A stretch of 64,000 nucleotides of DNA from Pseudomonas sp. GM50 (lineage in GTDB: Bacteria; Pseudomonadota; Gammaproteobacteria; Pseudomonadales; Pseudomonadaceae): positions 1-64,000 of the forward strand of contig NZ_AKJK01000040.1 in NCBI RefSeq assembly GCF_000282375.1, written 5' to 3'. The position numbers and the translations under genes are program-made. Positions 34,761-44,900 of this stretch are shown one piece after another. The notes below the pieces were generated by a model. The model worked only from the letters and a program-made list of their open reading frames with translations, was not told the origin of the DNA and ran no database searches. Every line of letters starts with the position of its first letter. Position 1 is the stretch's first letter.

Positions 34761-34829
34761 CTTCGCGGGCAAGCCTCGCTCCTACAGGTACAGCGTGGCC
34801 CTTGTAGGAGCGAGGCTTGCCCGCGAAGG
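34761..34829. repeat. compact REP inverted pair after the GntR gene
   Basis: CTTCGCGGGCAAGCCTCGCTC and its inverted copy are separated by only about 20 bases, the shortest spacer of this family in the window. It precedes the bidirectional terminator. Confidence 0.9.
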
Positions 34830-34845
34830 CTTCCTGACAGGCAAT

Positions 34846-34885
34846 AAAAATCCCCCGGGCTGTACGGCTACGGGGGATTTTTTAT
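34846..34885. terminator. bidirectional terminator between GntR gene and guaD
   Basis: AAAAATCCCCCG and CGGGGGATTTTTT form a perfect stem around about 16 bases. It serves the two convergent genes. Confidence 0.9.
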
Positions 34886-34896
34886 GCCCGTAAAAC

Positions 34897-36201
34897 CTAG
34901 CGCTGATGCACCAGACTCCCCGCCGCATACGTCTGCAGAACAGTCCGGTCATCCCCCAGCGTCATCAAGACAAACAACGTCTCGGCAATGTTATTGGCCT
35001 GTTTCAGGCGATAGCCGAGCAGTGGCGTGGCGTTGTAGTCCAGCACCAGGAAGTCCGCGTCGGTGCCCGGTTGCAAGGTACCGATCTTGTCTTCCAGGCG
35101 CAGGGCGCGGGCGCCGCCAAGGGTGGCCAGGTACAGCGACTTGAACGGGCTCAGTCGCGCGCCTTGTAGTTGCATGACTTTGTAGGCTTCGTTCAGGGTT
35201 TGCAGCAGCGAGAAACTGGTGCCGCCGCCGACATCCGTACCCAGGCCGACATTCAGTTTGTGTTTCTCGGCCATTGGCAGATTGAACAGGCCGCTGCCGA
35301 GGAACAGGTTCGAGGTCGGGCAAAACGCAATCGCCGAGCCGGTTTCGGCCAGTCGCGCGCATTCGTCGTCGCACAGGTGCACGCCATGGGCGAACACCGA
35401 GCGCTCGCCGAGCAATTGGTAGTGATCGTAGACGTCCAGGTAGCCCTTGCGCTCCGGGAACAGCGCCTTGACCCACTCGACTTCCTTGAGGTTTTCACTG
35501 ATGTGGGTCTGCATGTACAGATCCGGATATTCGCTGAGCAACTGGCCGGCGAGGGTCAGTTGTTCCGGGGTGCTGGTCGGGGCGAAGCGTGGGGTGACCG
35601 CGTAGTGCAGGCGGCCCTTGCCGTGCCAGCGCTCAATCAGCGCCTTGCTTTCGACGTAGCTCGACTCGGCAGTGTCGGTCAGGTAGTCCGGCGCGTTGCG
35701 GTCCATCATCACCTTGCCGGCGATCATCCGCAGGTCCAACTGTTCGGCAGCCTCGAAGAACGAGTTCACCGACTGCGGATGCACGCTGCCGAACACCAGT
35801 GCAGTGGTGGTGCCGTTGCGCAGCAATTCCTTGATGAAAATATCCGCGACTTCATCAGCGTGGGCTTTGTCGGCAAACTGGCTTTCGCACGGGAAGGTGT
35901 AGGTATTCAGCCAGTCCAGCAGCTGTTCGCCATAGGCGCCGACCATGCCGGTTTGCGGAAAGTGGATGTGGGTATCGATGAAGCCCGGAGTGATCAGTGC
36001 GTCCTGATAATGGGTGATCTCGATGTCGGCCGGCAGGGTCGGCAGCAATTCGCTGGCGTGGCCGATGGCGCTGATCTGGCCGTTATCGACTACCAGCAGA
36101 CCGTCTTCGAAATACTCGTACGAGGCTTCGATACCCACTTCGGCAGGGTCGGCGATGCTGTGCAGGATGGCGGCGCGGTAGGCTTTGCGAGTCAGAGGCA
36201 T
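34897..36201 (-). CDS. guaD: guanine deaminase
   Basis: GuaD deaminates guanine to xanthine, the substrate of the xanthine dehydrogenase encoded next to it. The 434-residue amidohydrolase has the metal-binding PGFIDTHIHFPQ near residue 75, MQTHISEN, HGVHLCDDE and the GLGTDVGGGTSFS block with the catalytic Asp. The start is the ATG at 36201; an ATG four codons earlier is possible. It lies 23 bases after the xdhC stop and is the likely last gene of xdhA-xdhB-xdhC-guaD. Confidence 0.95.
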   Translation of the reverse strand: MPLTRKAYRAAILHSIADPAEVGIEASYEYFEDGLLVVDNGQISAIGHASELLPTLPADIEITHYQDALITPGFIDTHIHFPQTGMVGAYGEQLLDWLNTYTFPCESQFADKAHADEVADIFIKELLRNGTTTALVFGSVHPQSVNSFFEAAEQLDLRMIAGKVMMDRNAPDYLTDTAESSYVESKALIERWHGKGRLHYAVTPRFAPTSTPEQLTLAGQLLSEYPDLYMQTHISENLKEVEWVKALFPERKGYLDVYDHYQLLGERSVFAHGVHLCDDECARLAETGSAIAFCPTSNLFLGSGLFNLPMAEKHKLNVGLGTDVGGGTSFSLLQTLNEAYKVMQLQGARLSPFKSLYLATLGGARALRLEDKIGTLQPGTDADFLVLDYNATPLLGYRLKQANNIAETLFVLMTLGDDRTVLQTYAAGSLVHQR

Positions 36202-36224
36202 TGTTGTTCTCAATTCGTGGCTTT

Positions 36225-37070
36225 TTAGTTCGAAGCGTGGCTGCGGCGTGAAGCAGGCAGCAGTTTGGCGATCGATGATCCGGCGCTGGCGGTGTGCTGG
36301 CCGAAATTCGCGTTATAGGTGGCGATGATCTCGCCGGCGATGGAGATGGCGATTTCCACAGGCAACTTGCCTTTGACTTCGCCGATGCCCATCGGGCAGC
36401 GCATGCGTTGCAGCACGCTGCTGTCGAAACCGCGATCACGCAGGCGGTGTTCGAACTTCACTCGTTTGGTCTTCGAACCGATGAGGCCGAAGTAGGCGAA
36501 GTCGTTGCGCTTGAGGATCGCGGCGGTGAGTTCAAGGTCGAGCTGGTGGTTGTGGGTCATGACGATGCAGTAGTTGCCGGCGGGGAGGTCATCGACTTCA
36601 TCCAGCGGTTCTTCGGTGACGATTTTGCGCACGCCATGGGGGATCTGTTCGGGGAATTCCGCTTCCCGCGAGTCGATCCAGCGTACCCGGCACGGCAGGC
36701 TGGCGAGCAACGGCACCAGCGCCCGACCGACGTGACCGGCGCCGAACACCGCGATCTGCGCCTGGACCTGGCCCATCGGTTCGAACAGCAATACCGTCAC
36801 GCCACCGCAGCACTGGCCCAGGCTGGCACCGAGGCTGAAGCGCTCCAGATGGGTGTCCTGTCGGCCGCTGGCCAGCATCTCGCGGCCGATCTGCATGGCC
36901 TTGTATTCCAGATGCCCGCCACCGATGGTGTCGAACGTTTGCGTGGCGCTGATGACCATCTTCGAGCCGGCATTACGCGGCGTCGAGCCGAGCTCTTCGA
37001 TGATGGTCACCAACACACAGGGTTCACCCCGGGTTTGCAGGTCGGCGAGGGCGTCGATCCAGTTGTACAT
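36225..37070 (-). CDS. xdhC: xanthine dehydrogenase accessory protein XdhC
   Basis: XdhC binds molybdenum cofactor, promotes its sulfuration and delivers it to XdhB. The 281-residue protein has the N-terminal XdhC/CoxI block (LVTIIEELGSTPRNAGSKMV, TIGGGHLEY, GQCCGGVTVLLFE) and a C-terminal Rossmann-like domain (AVFGAGHVGRALVPLL; GLIGSKTKRVKFE; CPMGIGEVKGKLP). Length is normal. A REP pair separates it from xdhB upstream, so its dose could differ from the xdhAB part of the transcript. Confidence 0.95.
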   Translation of the reverse strand: MYNWIDALADLQTRGEPCVLVTIIEELGSTPRNAGSKMVISATQTFDTIGGGHLEYKAMQIGREMLASGRQDTHLERFSLGASLGQCCGGVTVLLFEPMGQVQAQIAVFGAGHVGRALVPLLASLPCRVRWIDSREAEFPEQIPHGVRKIVTEEPLDEVDDLPAGNYCIVMTHNHQLDLELTAAILKRNDFAYFGLIGSKTKRVKFEHRLRDRGFDSSVLQRMRCPMGIGEVKGKLPVEIAISIAGEIIATYNANFGQHTASAGSSIAKLLPASRRSHASN

Positions 37071-37105
37071 GTTTCACCTCAACATCTCTGTTGTCTGTTT
37101 GGGCC

Positions 37106-37192
37106 TCTTCGCGGGCAAGCCTCGCTCCTACAGGTTTCGCGTCGTTCGCGATCTGCCACCTGACCTGTAGGAGCGAGGCTTGCCCGCGAAGG
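37106..37192. repeat. REP inverted pair between xdhB and xdhC
   Basis: CTTCGCGGGCAAGCCTCGCTC and its inverted copy flank about 40 bases. Here the REP pair is inside a probable operon, between two co-directional genes, and may affect mRNA stability of the upstream part. Confidence 0.9.
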
Positions 37193-37204
37193 CCCCGCCT
37201 CGGT

Positions 37205-39604
37205 CTACAGCGAAGCCAACTCAGCCTCGGCTTGCGCGACTTTCACCGCCTTCAACTGCCGCATCTGCTCACAACCCCACAACACCCGCTCCGGGGTCGC
37301 CGGTGCGTCGATTTTCGGTTGATGCCGGTAGTCACCCAAACTGGCCACGGCGTCCTTGATCGCGCACCACGCGGCGATGCCGAGCATGAACGGCGGCTCA
37401 CCCACGGCCTTGGAATGGAACACTGTGTCTTCCGGGTTTTTGCGGTTTTCCACCAGCTTCACCCGCAGGTCCAATGGCATGTCCGCCACCGCCGGGATCT
37501 TGTAGCTGGCCGGGCCGTTGGTCATCAGTTTGCCCTTGTTGTTCCACACCAGTTCTTCCATGGTCAGCCAGCCCATGCCCTGGATGAAACCACCCTCGAC
37601 CTGACCGATGTCGATCGCCGGGTTCAGCGAGTCGCCGACGTCGTGAAGAATGTCGGTGCGCAGCATCTTGTACTCGCCGGTCAGGGTATCGACGATCACC
37701 TCGGCGCAGGCGGCACCGAAGGCGTAGTAATAGAACGGCCGACCTCGCGCCTGGCTGCGGTCGTAGTAGATTTTCGGGGTCTTGTAGAAGCCGGTGCTCG
37801 ACAGCGAAACCTGGGCGAAATACGCCTGCTGGATCAGCGATTCAAACGTCAGAATGTGATCGCGAACCCGCACGTGACCGTTGTGGAACTCCACGTCTTC
37901 TTCACTGACCTTGTATTGCCGCGCGGCGAATTCCACCAGGCGTTTCTTGATGATTTCAGCCGCGTTTTGTGCCGCTTTACCATTGAGGTCGGCGCCGCTC
38001 GAAGCAGCGGTTGGCGAGGTGTTCGGGACCTTGTCGGTGTTGGTCGCGGTGATCTGCACGCGGTCCATTTCCACCTGGAACACTTCAGCCACGACTTGCG
38101 CAACCTTGGTGTTCAGACCCTGGCCCATTTCGGTGCCGCCATGGTTCAGGTGGATGCTGCCGTCGGTGTAGATGTGGATCAGTGCACCGGCCTGGTTGAG
38201 GAAGCTGGCGGTGAAGGAAATACCGAATTTTACCGGGGTCAGCGCCAGGCCTTTTTTCAGGATCGGGCTGTTGGCGTTGTAGCGACGGATTGCTTCGCGA
38301 CGCTCGGCGTACTGGCTGCTTTCCTCCAGTTCGGCAGTCATTTCCTCGAGCATGTTGTGCTCGACGGTCTGGTAGTAATGGGTGATGTTGCGCTCGGTCT
38401 TGCCGTAGTAGTTGGCCTTGCGCACGGCCAGCGGATCGAGGCCCAAATGCCGGGCAATCGCGTCCATCACTTCTTCGATGGCGACCATGCCTTGCGGGCC
38501 ACCGAAACCACGGTAAGCGGTGTTCGACGCGGTGTTGGTCTTGCAGCGGTGACCGTTGATGGTCGCATCGCCCAGGTAGTACGAGTTGTCGGCATGGAAC
38601 ATTGCGCGGTCGACAATCGATGCCGACAAGTCCGGTGAGCAACCGCAGTTGCCGGCCAGTTCCAGCGCAATGCCGTGCAGGCGGCCAGTGCTGTCGAAGC
38701 CCACGTCGTACTCGACGTAAAACGGGTGACGCTTGCCGGTCATCAGCATGTCTTCGACACGCGGCAGGCGCATTTTGGTCGGCTGACCGGTCAGGTGCGC
38801 AATCACCGCGCACAGGCATGCCGGGCTTGCCGCTTGAGTTTCCTTGCCGCCGAAACCACCACCCATGCGGCGCATGTCGACGACGATTTTGTTCATCGAC
38901 ACGTCCAGCACTTCGGCCACCAGTTTCTGCACTTCGGTGGGGTTCTGGGTCGAGCAATAAACGATCATGCCGCCGTCTTCAGTCGGCATCACCGAAGAGA
39001 TCTGGGTTTCCAGATAAAAGTGTTCCTGGCCGCCGATGTGCAGCGTGCCCTGGATGCGATGTTCGGCAGTGGCCAAAGCAGTCGCCGAATCGCCACGCTG
39101 ATGTGTGTGGCTGTCGAGCACGAAATGGCGTTTGCGCAGGGCTTCGACCACGTCCAGAACGGGTTCGAGGTCTTCGTATTCGATGATCGCGGCCATGGCC
39201 GCTTTGCGTGCGGTTTCCAGGTCTTTCGCCGCAACGGCCAGTACCGGTTGACCGACGAACTGCACGTCATCGATGGCCAGCAACGGATCGCCTGGCAACA
39301 GTGGGCCGATGTCTTTCAGGCCTGGCACATCTTCGTGGGTGATGGCGATGCGCACGCCTTCGAAGGCGTAACAAGGCTTGGTGTCGATGCTGATGATTTT
39401 TGCGTGGGCACGGTCTGACAGCCGTGCGTAAACGTGCAACTGATTGGGGAATTCCAGCCGATCGTCGATGTACTGCGCTTCACCGGACACGTGCTTGTCG
39501 GCACTGTCGTGCTTGACGCTGCGGCCGACTCCGGTGGTCAGGTCCTTGGCGAACAATTCAGCCAGTTCGGCTTGGGTCTTCTCTACAGCGTGATGATTAG
39601 ACAT
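37205..39604 (-). CDS. xdhB: xanthine dehydrogenase molybdenum-binding subunit XdhB
   Basis: The catalytic subunit oxidises hypoxanthine and xanthine to urate at a molybdenum centre. The 799-residue protein has the family blocks GEAQYIDDR near residue 42, QEHFYLETQ (near 195), MGGGFGGKETQA, the substrate-site AYRGFGGPQG (near 363) and HGGTEMGQGLNTKV, and ends with VGEPPFMLGIAAWCAIKDA, which contains the conserved catalytic Glu. Its start overlaps the end of xdhA by eight bases, indicating coupled synthesis of the two subunits. Confidence 0.96.
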   Translation of the reverse strand: MSNHHAVEKTQAELAELFAKDLTTGVGRSVKHDSADKHVSGEAQYIDDRLEFPNQLHVYARLSDRAHAKIISIDTKPCYAFEGVRIAITHEDVPGLKDIGPLLPGDPLLAIDDVQFVGQPVLAVAAKDLETARKAAMAAIIEYEDLEPVLDVVEALRKRHFVLDSHTHQRGDSATALATAEHRIQGTLHIGGQEHFYLETQISSVMPTEDGGMIVYCSTQNPTEVQKLVAEVLDVSMNKIVVDMRRMGGGFGGKETQAASPACLCAVIAHLTGQPTKMRLPRVEDMLMTGKRHPFYVEYDVGFDSTGRLHGIALELAGNCGCSPDLSASIVDRAMFHADNSYYLGDATINGHRCKTNTASNTAYRGFGGPQGMVAIEEVMDAIARHLGLDPLAVRKANYYGKTERNITHYYQTVEHNMLEEMTAELEESSQYAERREAIRRYNANSPILKKGLALTPVKFGISFTASFLNQAGALIHIYTDGSIHLNHGGTEMGQGLNTKVAQVVAEVFQVEMDRVQITATNTDKVPNTSPTAASSGADLNGKAAQNAAEIIKKRLVEFAARQYKVSEEDVEFHNGHVRVRDHILTFESLIQQAYFAQVSLSSTGFYKTPKIYYDRSQARGRPFYYYAFGAACAEVIVDTLTGEYKMLRTDILHDVGDSLNPAIDIGQVEGGFIQGMGWLTMEELVWNNKGKLMTNGPASYKIPAVADMPLDLRVKLVENRKNPEDTVFHSKAVGEPPFMLGIAAWCAIKDAVASLGDYRHQPKIDAPATPERVLWGCEQMRQLKAVKVAQAEAELASL

Positions 39605-41090
39605 AAGCGGTCACCCGAGTCTCGATGTGCGGTGTTTGCAGTTCGATGAAGTATTTACGCAGCAGGTTCTGCGCGCTGAGCAGGCGGTATTCCTTGCTGG
39701 CGCGGAAGTCCGAGAGTGGCGTGAAGTCTTCGGCCAATGCAGCGCAGGCGCGTTCGAGGGTGGCGTTGTTGAACGGCGCACCGAGCAGGGCGGCTTCGCA
39801 GTTTTTGGCGCGTTTTGGAATGGCCGCCATGCCGCCGAAAGCAACGCGGGCGTCGGCGATCACGCCGGTGTCGATGCGCAGGTTGAACGCTGCACAAACG
39901 GCGGAAATGTCATCGTCCAGACGCTTGGATACCTTGTAGGCGCGGAACAGTTGTTCAACGCTGGCCCGCGGCACGATGATCTTTTCGATGAACTCGCTTT
40001 CCTGACGCGCGGTCACCCGGTAATCGATGAAGTAATCTTCCAGCGCCATAGTGCGGCGAGTTTCGCCTTTACACAGGACGATCTGCGCGCCGAGGGCGAT
40101 CAGCAGCGGTGGTGAGTCGCCGATTGGCGAGGCGTTGCCGATGTTACCGCCGAGGGTGCCCTGGTTGCGGATCTGCAAGGAAGCGAAGCGCTGCAGCAAT
40201 TCGCCGAAGTCCGGGTACTCGGCCTTCAACGCTTCGTAGCAGTCGGAGAGGGCGGTGGCGGCGCCGATTTCCAGGCGATCGTCGAAGCGTTCGATGCGTT
40301 TCATTTCGGCGACGTTGCCGACGTAGATCATCACCGGCAAGGTGCGGTGGAACTGGGTGACTTCCAGCGCCAGATCCGTCCCGCCGGCCAGCAAGCGAGC
40401 TTGTGGATAAGCGTCATAGAGGTCGGCCAGATCGGCCACGGTCAATGGCACCAGGCAGCGTTTGTCGCCACTGTTGAGTTCGCCGATGTCGGTGGGGGCG
40501 ATGGCTTTCAGGCGAGCGATGGTTTCCACTTCGCGAGCATCGAATTGGTCGGGTTGTTTGCCGCAGCAAGATTGCTCGGCAGCGGCCAGGATCGGCCGAT
40601 AACCGGTGCAGCGGCAGAGGTTGCCGGCTAGCGCTTCGTGGGCTTTATGGGCGTCGGGCTGGTCGCTGTTCTTTTGCAGCGCGAACAGCGACATGACGAA
40701 GCCCGGGGTGCAAAAACCGCATTGCGAGCCGTGGCACTCGACCATGGCTTTTTGCACGCTGTGCAGCTCGCCCTGGTGCTTGAGGTCTTCGACGCTGATC
40801 AGTTGCTTGCCGTGCAAGGAGGAAACGAACGTCAGGCACGAGTTGAGGCTGCGATAGCGAATGTGTTCGCGACTATCGTCGTCCGTCTGCAACTCGCCGA
40901 CCACCACGGTGCAGGCGCCACAGTCGCCGCTGGCGCAGCCTTCTTTGGTGCCGGGTTTGCCCACATGTTCGCGCAGATAGTTGAGCACGGTCAGGTTCGG
41001 GTCCAGGGCGTGCTCGCTACGGAGTTCCTGGTTTAGTAAAAACTGGATCACGGAAGGCCTCGCAAACTCATTATTGTTGTTAACCGACAT
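39597..41090 (-). CDS. xdhA: xanthine dehydrogenase iron-sulfur/FAD subunit XdhA
   Basis: This subunit passes electrons from the molybdenum centre to NAD+ through two [2Fe-2S] clusters and FAD. The 497-residue protein has the plant-ferredoxin cluster motif GCASGDCGACTVVVGE, the second cluster QCGFCTPGF with NLCRCTGYR, and the FAD domain (LLAGGTDLALEVT; TLGGNIGNASPIGDSPP). The ATG at 41090 is used; a GTG at 41051, in front of IQFLLNQELRSEH, is a good alternative since homologues often start there. Two palindromic sites lie directly upstream. Confidence 0.95.
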   Translation of the reverse strand: MSVNNNNEFARPSVIQFLLNQELRSEHALDPNLTVLNYLREHVGKPGTKEGCASGDCGACTVVVGELQTDDDSREHIRYRSLNSCLTFVSSLHGKQLISVEDLKHQGELHSVQKAMVECHGSQCGFCTPGFVMSLFALQKNSDQPDAHKAHEALAGNLCRCTGYRPILAAAEQSCCGKQPDQFDAREVETIARLKAIAPTDIGELNSGDKRCLVPLTVADLADLYDAYPQARLLAGGTDLALEVTQFHRTLPVMIYVGNVAEMKRIERFDDRLEIGAATALSDCYEALKAEYPDFGELLQRFASLQIRNQGTLGGNIGNASPIGDSPPLLIALGAQIVLCKGETRRTMALEDYFIDYRVTARQESEFIEKIIVPRASVEQLFRAYKVSKRLDDDISAVCAAFNLRIDTGVIADARVAFGGMAAIPKRAKNCEAALLGAPFNNATLERACAALAEDFTPLSDFRASKEYRLLSAQNLLRKYFIELQTPHIETRVTAYV

Positions 41091-41109
41091 GAGCCGAATT
41101 TATCAGGTC

Positions 41110-41146
41110 TGACTTTTCGGTCAATGATTTTCTGACTTAAAGGTCA
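41110..41146. promoter_or_regulatory. tandem palindromic operator upstream of xdhA
   Basis: TGAC-TTTTCG-GTCA (41110-41123) and TGAC-TTAAAG-GTCA (41133-41146) repeat the same TGAC-N6-GTCA pattern with centres 23 bases apart, so on about the same face of DNA. They start 20 bases before the xdhA start codon. A repressor bound there would block transcription or translation start; the divergent GntR-family protein at 41318 is the obvious candidate. Confidence 0.7.
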
Positions 41147-41317
41147 GGAAATAGCATTTTGTCGATCAACGACTCGTTCCTTCATTATTGACCCTCATGG
41201 GATAGCTTGCCTTTTGCTTGAATCGTGCCAAAAACCGCTGGGTGGGCACTCCGCCATGACCGATCAATTGCGCTACACTGCGCCGCTTGTGCAGATCGAA
41301 GAGTTTGAAGGACAACC

Positions 41318-41977
41318 ATGACGTTCAAGGCGCCGGACAGCCTCGCCGAGCAAATCGCTCACCACCTCGCCGAACGTATCATTCGCGGCGAAATGAAGCC
41401 GGGGGAGCGCATCCAGGAACAGAAAGTCACGCTGGCGCTCAACGTCAGCCGCGGTTCAGTCCGTGAGGCCTTGCTGATCCTCGAGCGCCGCCACTTGATC
41501 GCGATTTTGCCGCGACGTGGCGCCCACGTGACCGAACTCACGGCGCACAAGGTGCAGAGCCTGTGCACGCTGATGAGCGAGTTGTACATTCTGCTCGGCA
41601 ATGCCGTGGCCAACGGCTGGCAAGTCCAGGCCGACATGGCGCCGTTCGTGGAGATCCAGCAGCGCCTGACCGCCAGCTACGAGCGCCAGGACATCCGCAC
41701 GTTCGTCGACGACAGCTTCAGTGTGATGCGTGCCGCGTATCCGTTCGCCAATAACCCGTACTTGCAGGAAACCGTCGAGAATCTGCAGCCGGCCATGAGC
41801 CGCGCGTATTTCCTCGCGCTGGATCAGCGCAAGGCCTCGATGAGCGAGTTTCTCGAGCTGTTCGAACGCTTGCTCGCTGCCGTGCTGGCTCGTGACTTTC
41901 CTCAGATCCGCGTGGTGCTGACGGCGTATGCCCAGCGCAGTTGCGATCTGGTGATTTCTGCCCTGACGGTCGCTTAA
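41318..41977 (+). CDS. GntR/FCD-family transcriptional regulator, probable xdh regulator
   Basis: A 219-residue regulator with an N-terminal winged helix-turn-helix (MKPGERIQEQKVTLALNVSRGSVREALLILERRHLIAILPRRGAHV, residues about 26-71, here shown as family landmark) and a C-terminal all-helical FCD-type domain. It is divergent from xdhA with the tandem TGAC-N6-GTCA sites between, so it probably controls xdhABC-guaD. Its stop codon is two bases before the smc start codon, so smc may be partly read from its promoter. Confidence 0.88.
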   Translation: MTFKAPDSLAEQIAHHLAERIIRGEMKPGERIQEQKVTLALNVSRGSVREALLILERRHLIAILPRRGAHVTELTAHKVQSLCTLMSELYILLGNAVANGWQVQADMAPFVEIQQRLTASYERQDIRTFVDDSFSVMRAAYPFANNPYLQETVENLQPAMSRAYFLALDQRKASMSEFLELFERLLAAVLARDFPQIRVVLTAYAQRSCDLVISALTVA

Positions 41978-41979
41978 GC

Positions 41980-44900
41980 GTGCGGCTCAAGTGCATCAAA
42001 CTGGCGGGGTTCAAATCCTTCGTCGATCCGACCACGGTAAACTTCCCCAGTAACATGGCGGCCGTGGTCGGCCCCAATGGCTGCGGCAAGTCGAACATCA
42101 TCGACGCCGTGCGTTGGGTGATGGGCGAGAGCTCGGCTAAGAACTTGCGCGGCGAGTCGATGACCGACGTCATCTTCAACGGCTCGACCAGCCGTAAACC
42201 GGTGAGCCAGGCCAGCATTGAGCTGGTGTTCGATAACTCCGACGGCACCCTGCTCGGCGAATGGGCGGCCTATGCGGAAATTTCCATTCGCCGCAAAGTG
42301 ACCCGCGACAGCCAGACCACTTACTACCTCAATGGCACCAAATGCCGTCGCCGCGATATCACCGACATCTTCCTCGGCACCGGCCTTGGCCCGCGCAGCT
42401 ATTCGATTATCGAGCAGGGGATGATCTCCAAGCTGATCGAGTCCAAGCCCGAAGACCTGCGCAATTTCATCGAAGAAGCCGCCGGTATTTCCAAGTACAA
42501 GGAACGTCGGCGCGAGACTGAAAACCGTATCCGCCGCACCCACGAAAACCTTGCCCGCCTGACCGACCTGCGCGAAGAGCTCGAGCGTCAGCTTGAACGC
42601 TTGCACCGCCAGGCCGAGGCTGCCAAGAAGTATCAGGAATACAAAGGCGAAGAGCGCCAGCTCAAGGCCCAGCTGTCGGCCCTGCGCTGGCAGGCGTTGA
42701 ACGAACAGGTCGGCCAGCGCGAATCGATCATCGGCACCCAGGAAATCACCTTCGAAGCCCTGGTGGCCGAGCAACGCAATGCCGACGCGGCCATCGAACG
42801 CCTGCGTGACGGTCATCACGATCTGTCCGAACGCTTCAATCTGGTGCAGGGGCGTTTCTATTCGGTCGGTGGTGACATCGCCCGGGTCGAGCAGAGCATT
42901 CAGCACGGTCAGCAGCGCTTGCGTCAGTTGCAGGACGATTTGAAAGAAGCCGAGCGCGCGCGGCTGGAAACCGAGTCTCACCTGGGCCACGACCGCACCT
43001 TGCTACTGACCTTGGGTGAAGAGCTGGACATGCTCACGCCGGAACAGGAAGTCACTAGCGCCGCCGCCGAAGAAGCCGCCGTGGCATTGGAAGAATCCGA
43101 AACCACCATGCACGGTTGGCAGGAGCAGTGGGACACGTTCAACCTCACCGCCGCCGAGCCACGCCGCCAGTCTGAAGTTCAGCAGTCGCGGATTCAGCAG
43201 CTGGAAACCAGCATGGAACGTTTGGCCGATCGCCAGAAACGTCTTGGCGAAGAGCGTGCGTTACTGTCAGCGGATCCCGAAGACGCGGCGATCATGGAGC
43301 TCAGCGAACAGTTGGCGGCGTCCGAGGCCACGCTCGAAGATTTGCAGGCCAGTGAAGAAGCGCAAGTCGAGCGCCTTGAGCAACTGCGTCAGGAGTTGCA
43401 GCAAGCGCTTTCGGCACAGCAGCAAGCCCAAGGTGATTTGCAGCGGCTCAACGGTCGACTGGCGTCGTTGGAAGCCTTGCAGCAAGCCGCGCTCGATCCG
43501 GGCACCGGCACCGCCGAATGGCTGCGCGAACAGCATCTGGCCGATCGCCCACGTCTGGCCGAAGGCCTGAAGGTCGAGGCCGGTTGGGAACTGGCGGTGG
43601 AAACCGTGCTCGGCGCCGACCTGCAAGCGGTGCTGGTGGATGACTTCGGTGACTTCGATCTGGCCGGGTTTGCCCAAGGCGATTTGCGCCTCCTCAGCCC
43701 GGCCACCGATGGTGTGCGCATGCCCGGCAGTTTGCTCGACAAGGTCGAGGCGCAGATTGATTTGTCGCCATGGCTGGGGCAGGTCAAACCGGTCGACAGC
43801 CTTGAGCAGGCCTTGGCCTTGCGTGGGCAATTGGCGGCCGGGCAAAGCCTGATCAGTCGCGACGGCTACTGGGTCGGCCGACACTTTTTGCGTGTGCGCC
43901 GGGCCAGCGAAGCGGAAAGCGGCGTGCTCGCCCGTGGTCAGGAAATCCAGCGTTTGGGCCTTGAACGCGAAGAGCGCGAAGCCACGGTCGAAACCCTGGA
44001 AACCCAACTTCAGAATCTCAGGGCACAACAGCGTCAGCAGGAAAACGGCCGCGAACATTTGCGCCGTCTGCTGCAAGACGAAGCCCGTCAGCAAGGCGAA
44101 TTGAAAGCCCAGCTGTCCGCCGGCAAAGCCAAGGTCGAGCAGTTGACTCTGCGCCGCACCCGTCTCGATGAAGAACTCACCGAGCTGAGCGAGCAGCGCG
44201 CCCTGGAACACGAAAACATCGGCGAAGCACGCCTGCAATTGCAGGAAGCCCTCGACAGCATGGCGCTGGACACCGAGCAGCGTGAGTTGCTGTTGGCCCA
44301 GCGCGACAGCTTGCGCGAACGCCTCGACCGGGTGCGTCAGGAAGCCCGACAGCATAAGGATCATGCGCATCAATTGGCGGTGCGCCTCGGTTCGCTGAAG
44401 GCGCAACACGACTCCACTCGTCAGGCCCTTGAACGGCTGGAAATGCAGTCCGAGCGCCTGACCGAGAAGCGCGAACAGCTCAGCCTCAATCTGGAAGAGG
44501 GCGAGGCGCCGCTGGAAGAACTGCGCCTGAAGCTTGAAGAGCTGCTCGACAAGCGCATGACCGTCGACGAAGAACTCAAGACCGCGCAAATGGCCATGGA
44601 AGATGCCGACCGCGAACTGCGTGACGCCGAAAAACGCCGCAATCAGGCCGAGCAGCAATCGCAATTGATCCGTGGCCAACTCGAACACCAGCGCATGGAA
44701 TGGCAAGCCCTGACCGTGCGTCGCAAGACCCTCGAAGATCAGTTGCTGGAAGACGGCTACGATCTCCACGGTGTGATCGCGACCCTCGTAGCGCAGGCCA
44801 ACGAGAAAGACGCCGAAGAAGAACTCGAACGCATTGCCGCGCGGATTCAGCGCCTTGGCGCGATCAACCTCGCAGCCATCGATGAATACCAGCAACAATC

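Noticed and set aside
43267..44898. 543-codon open frame antisense to smc
   Set aside because: It is opposite the coiled-coil part of smc; its Leu/Phe-rich content reflects the Glu/Lys-rich sense strand.
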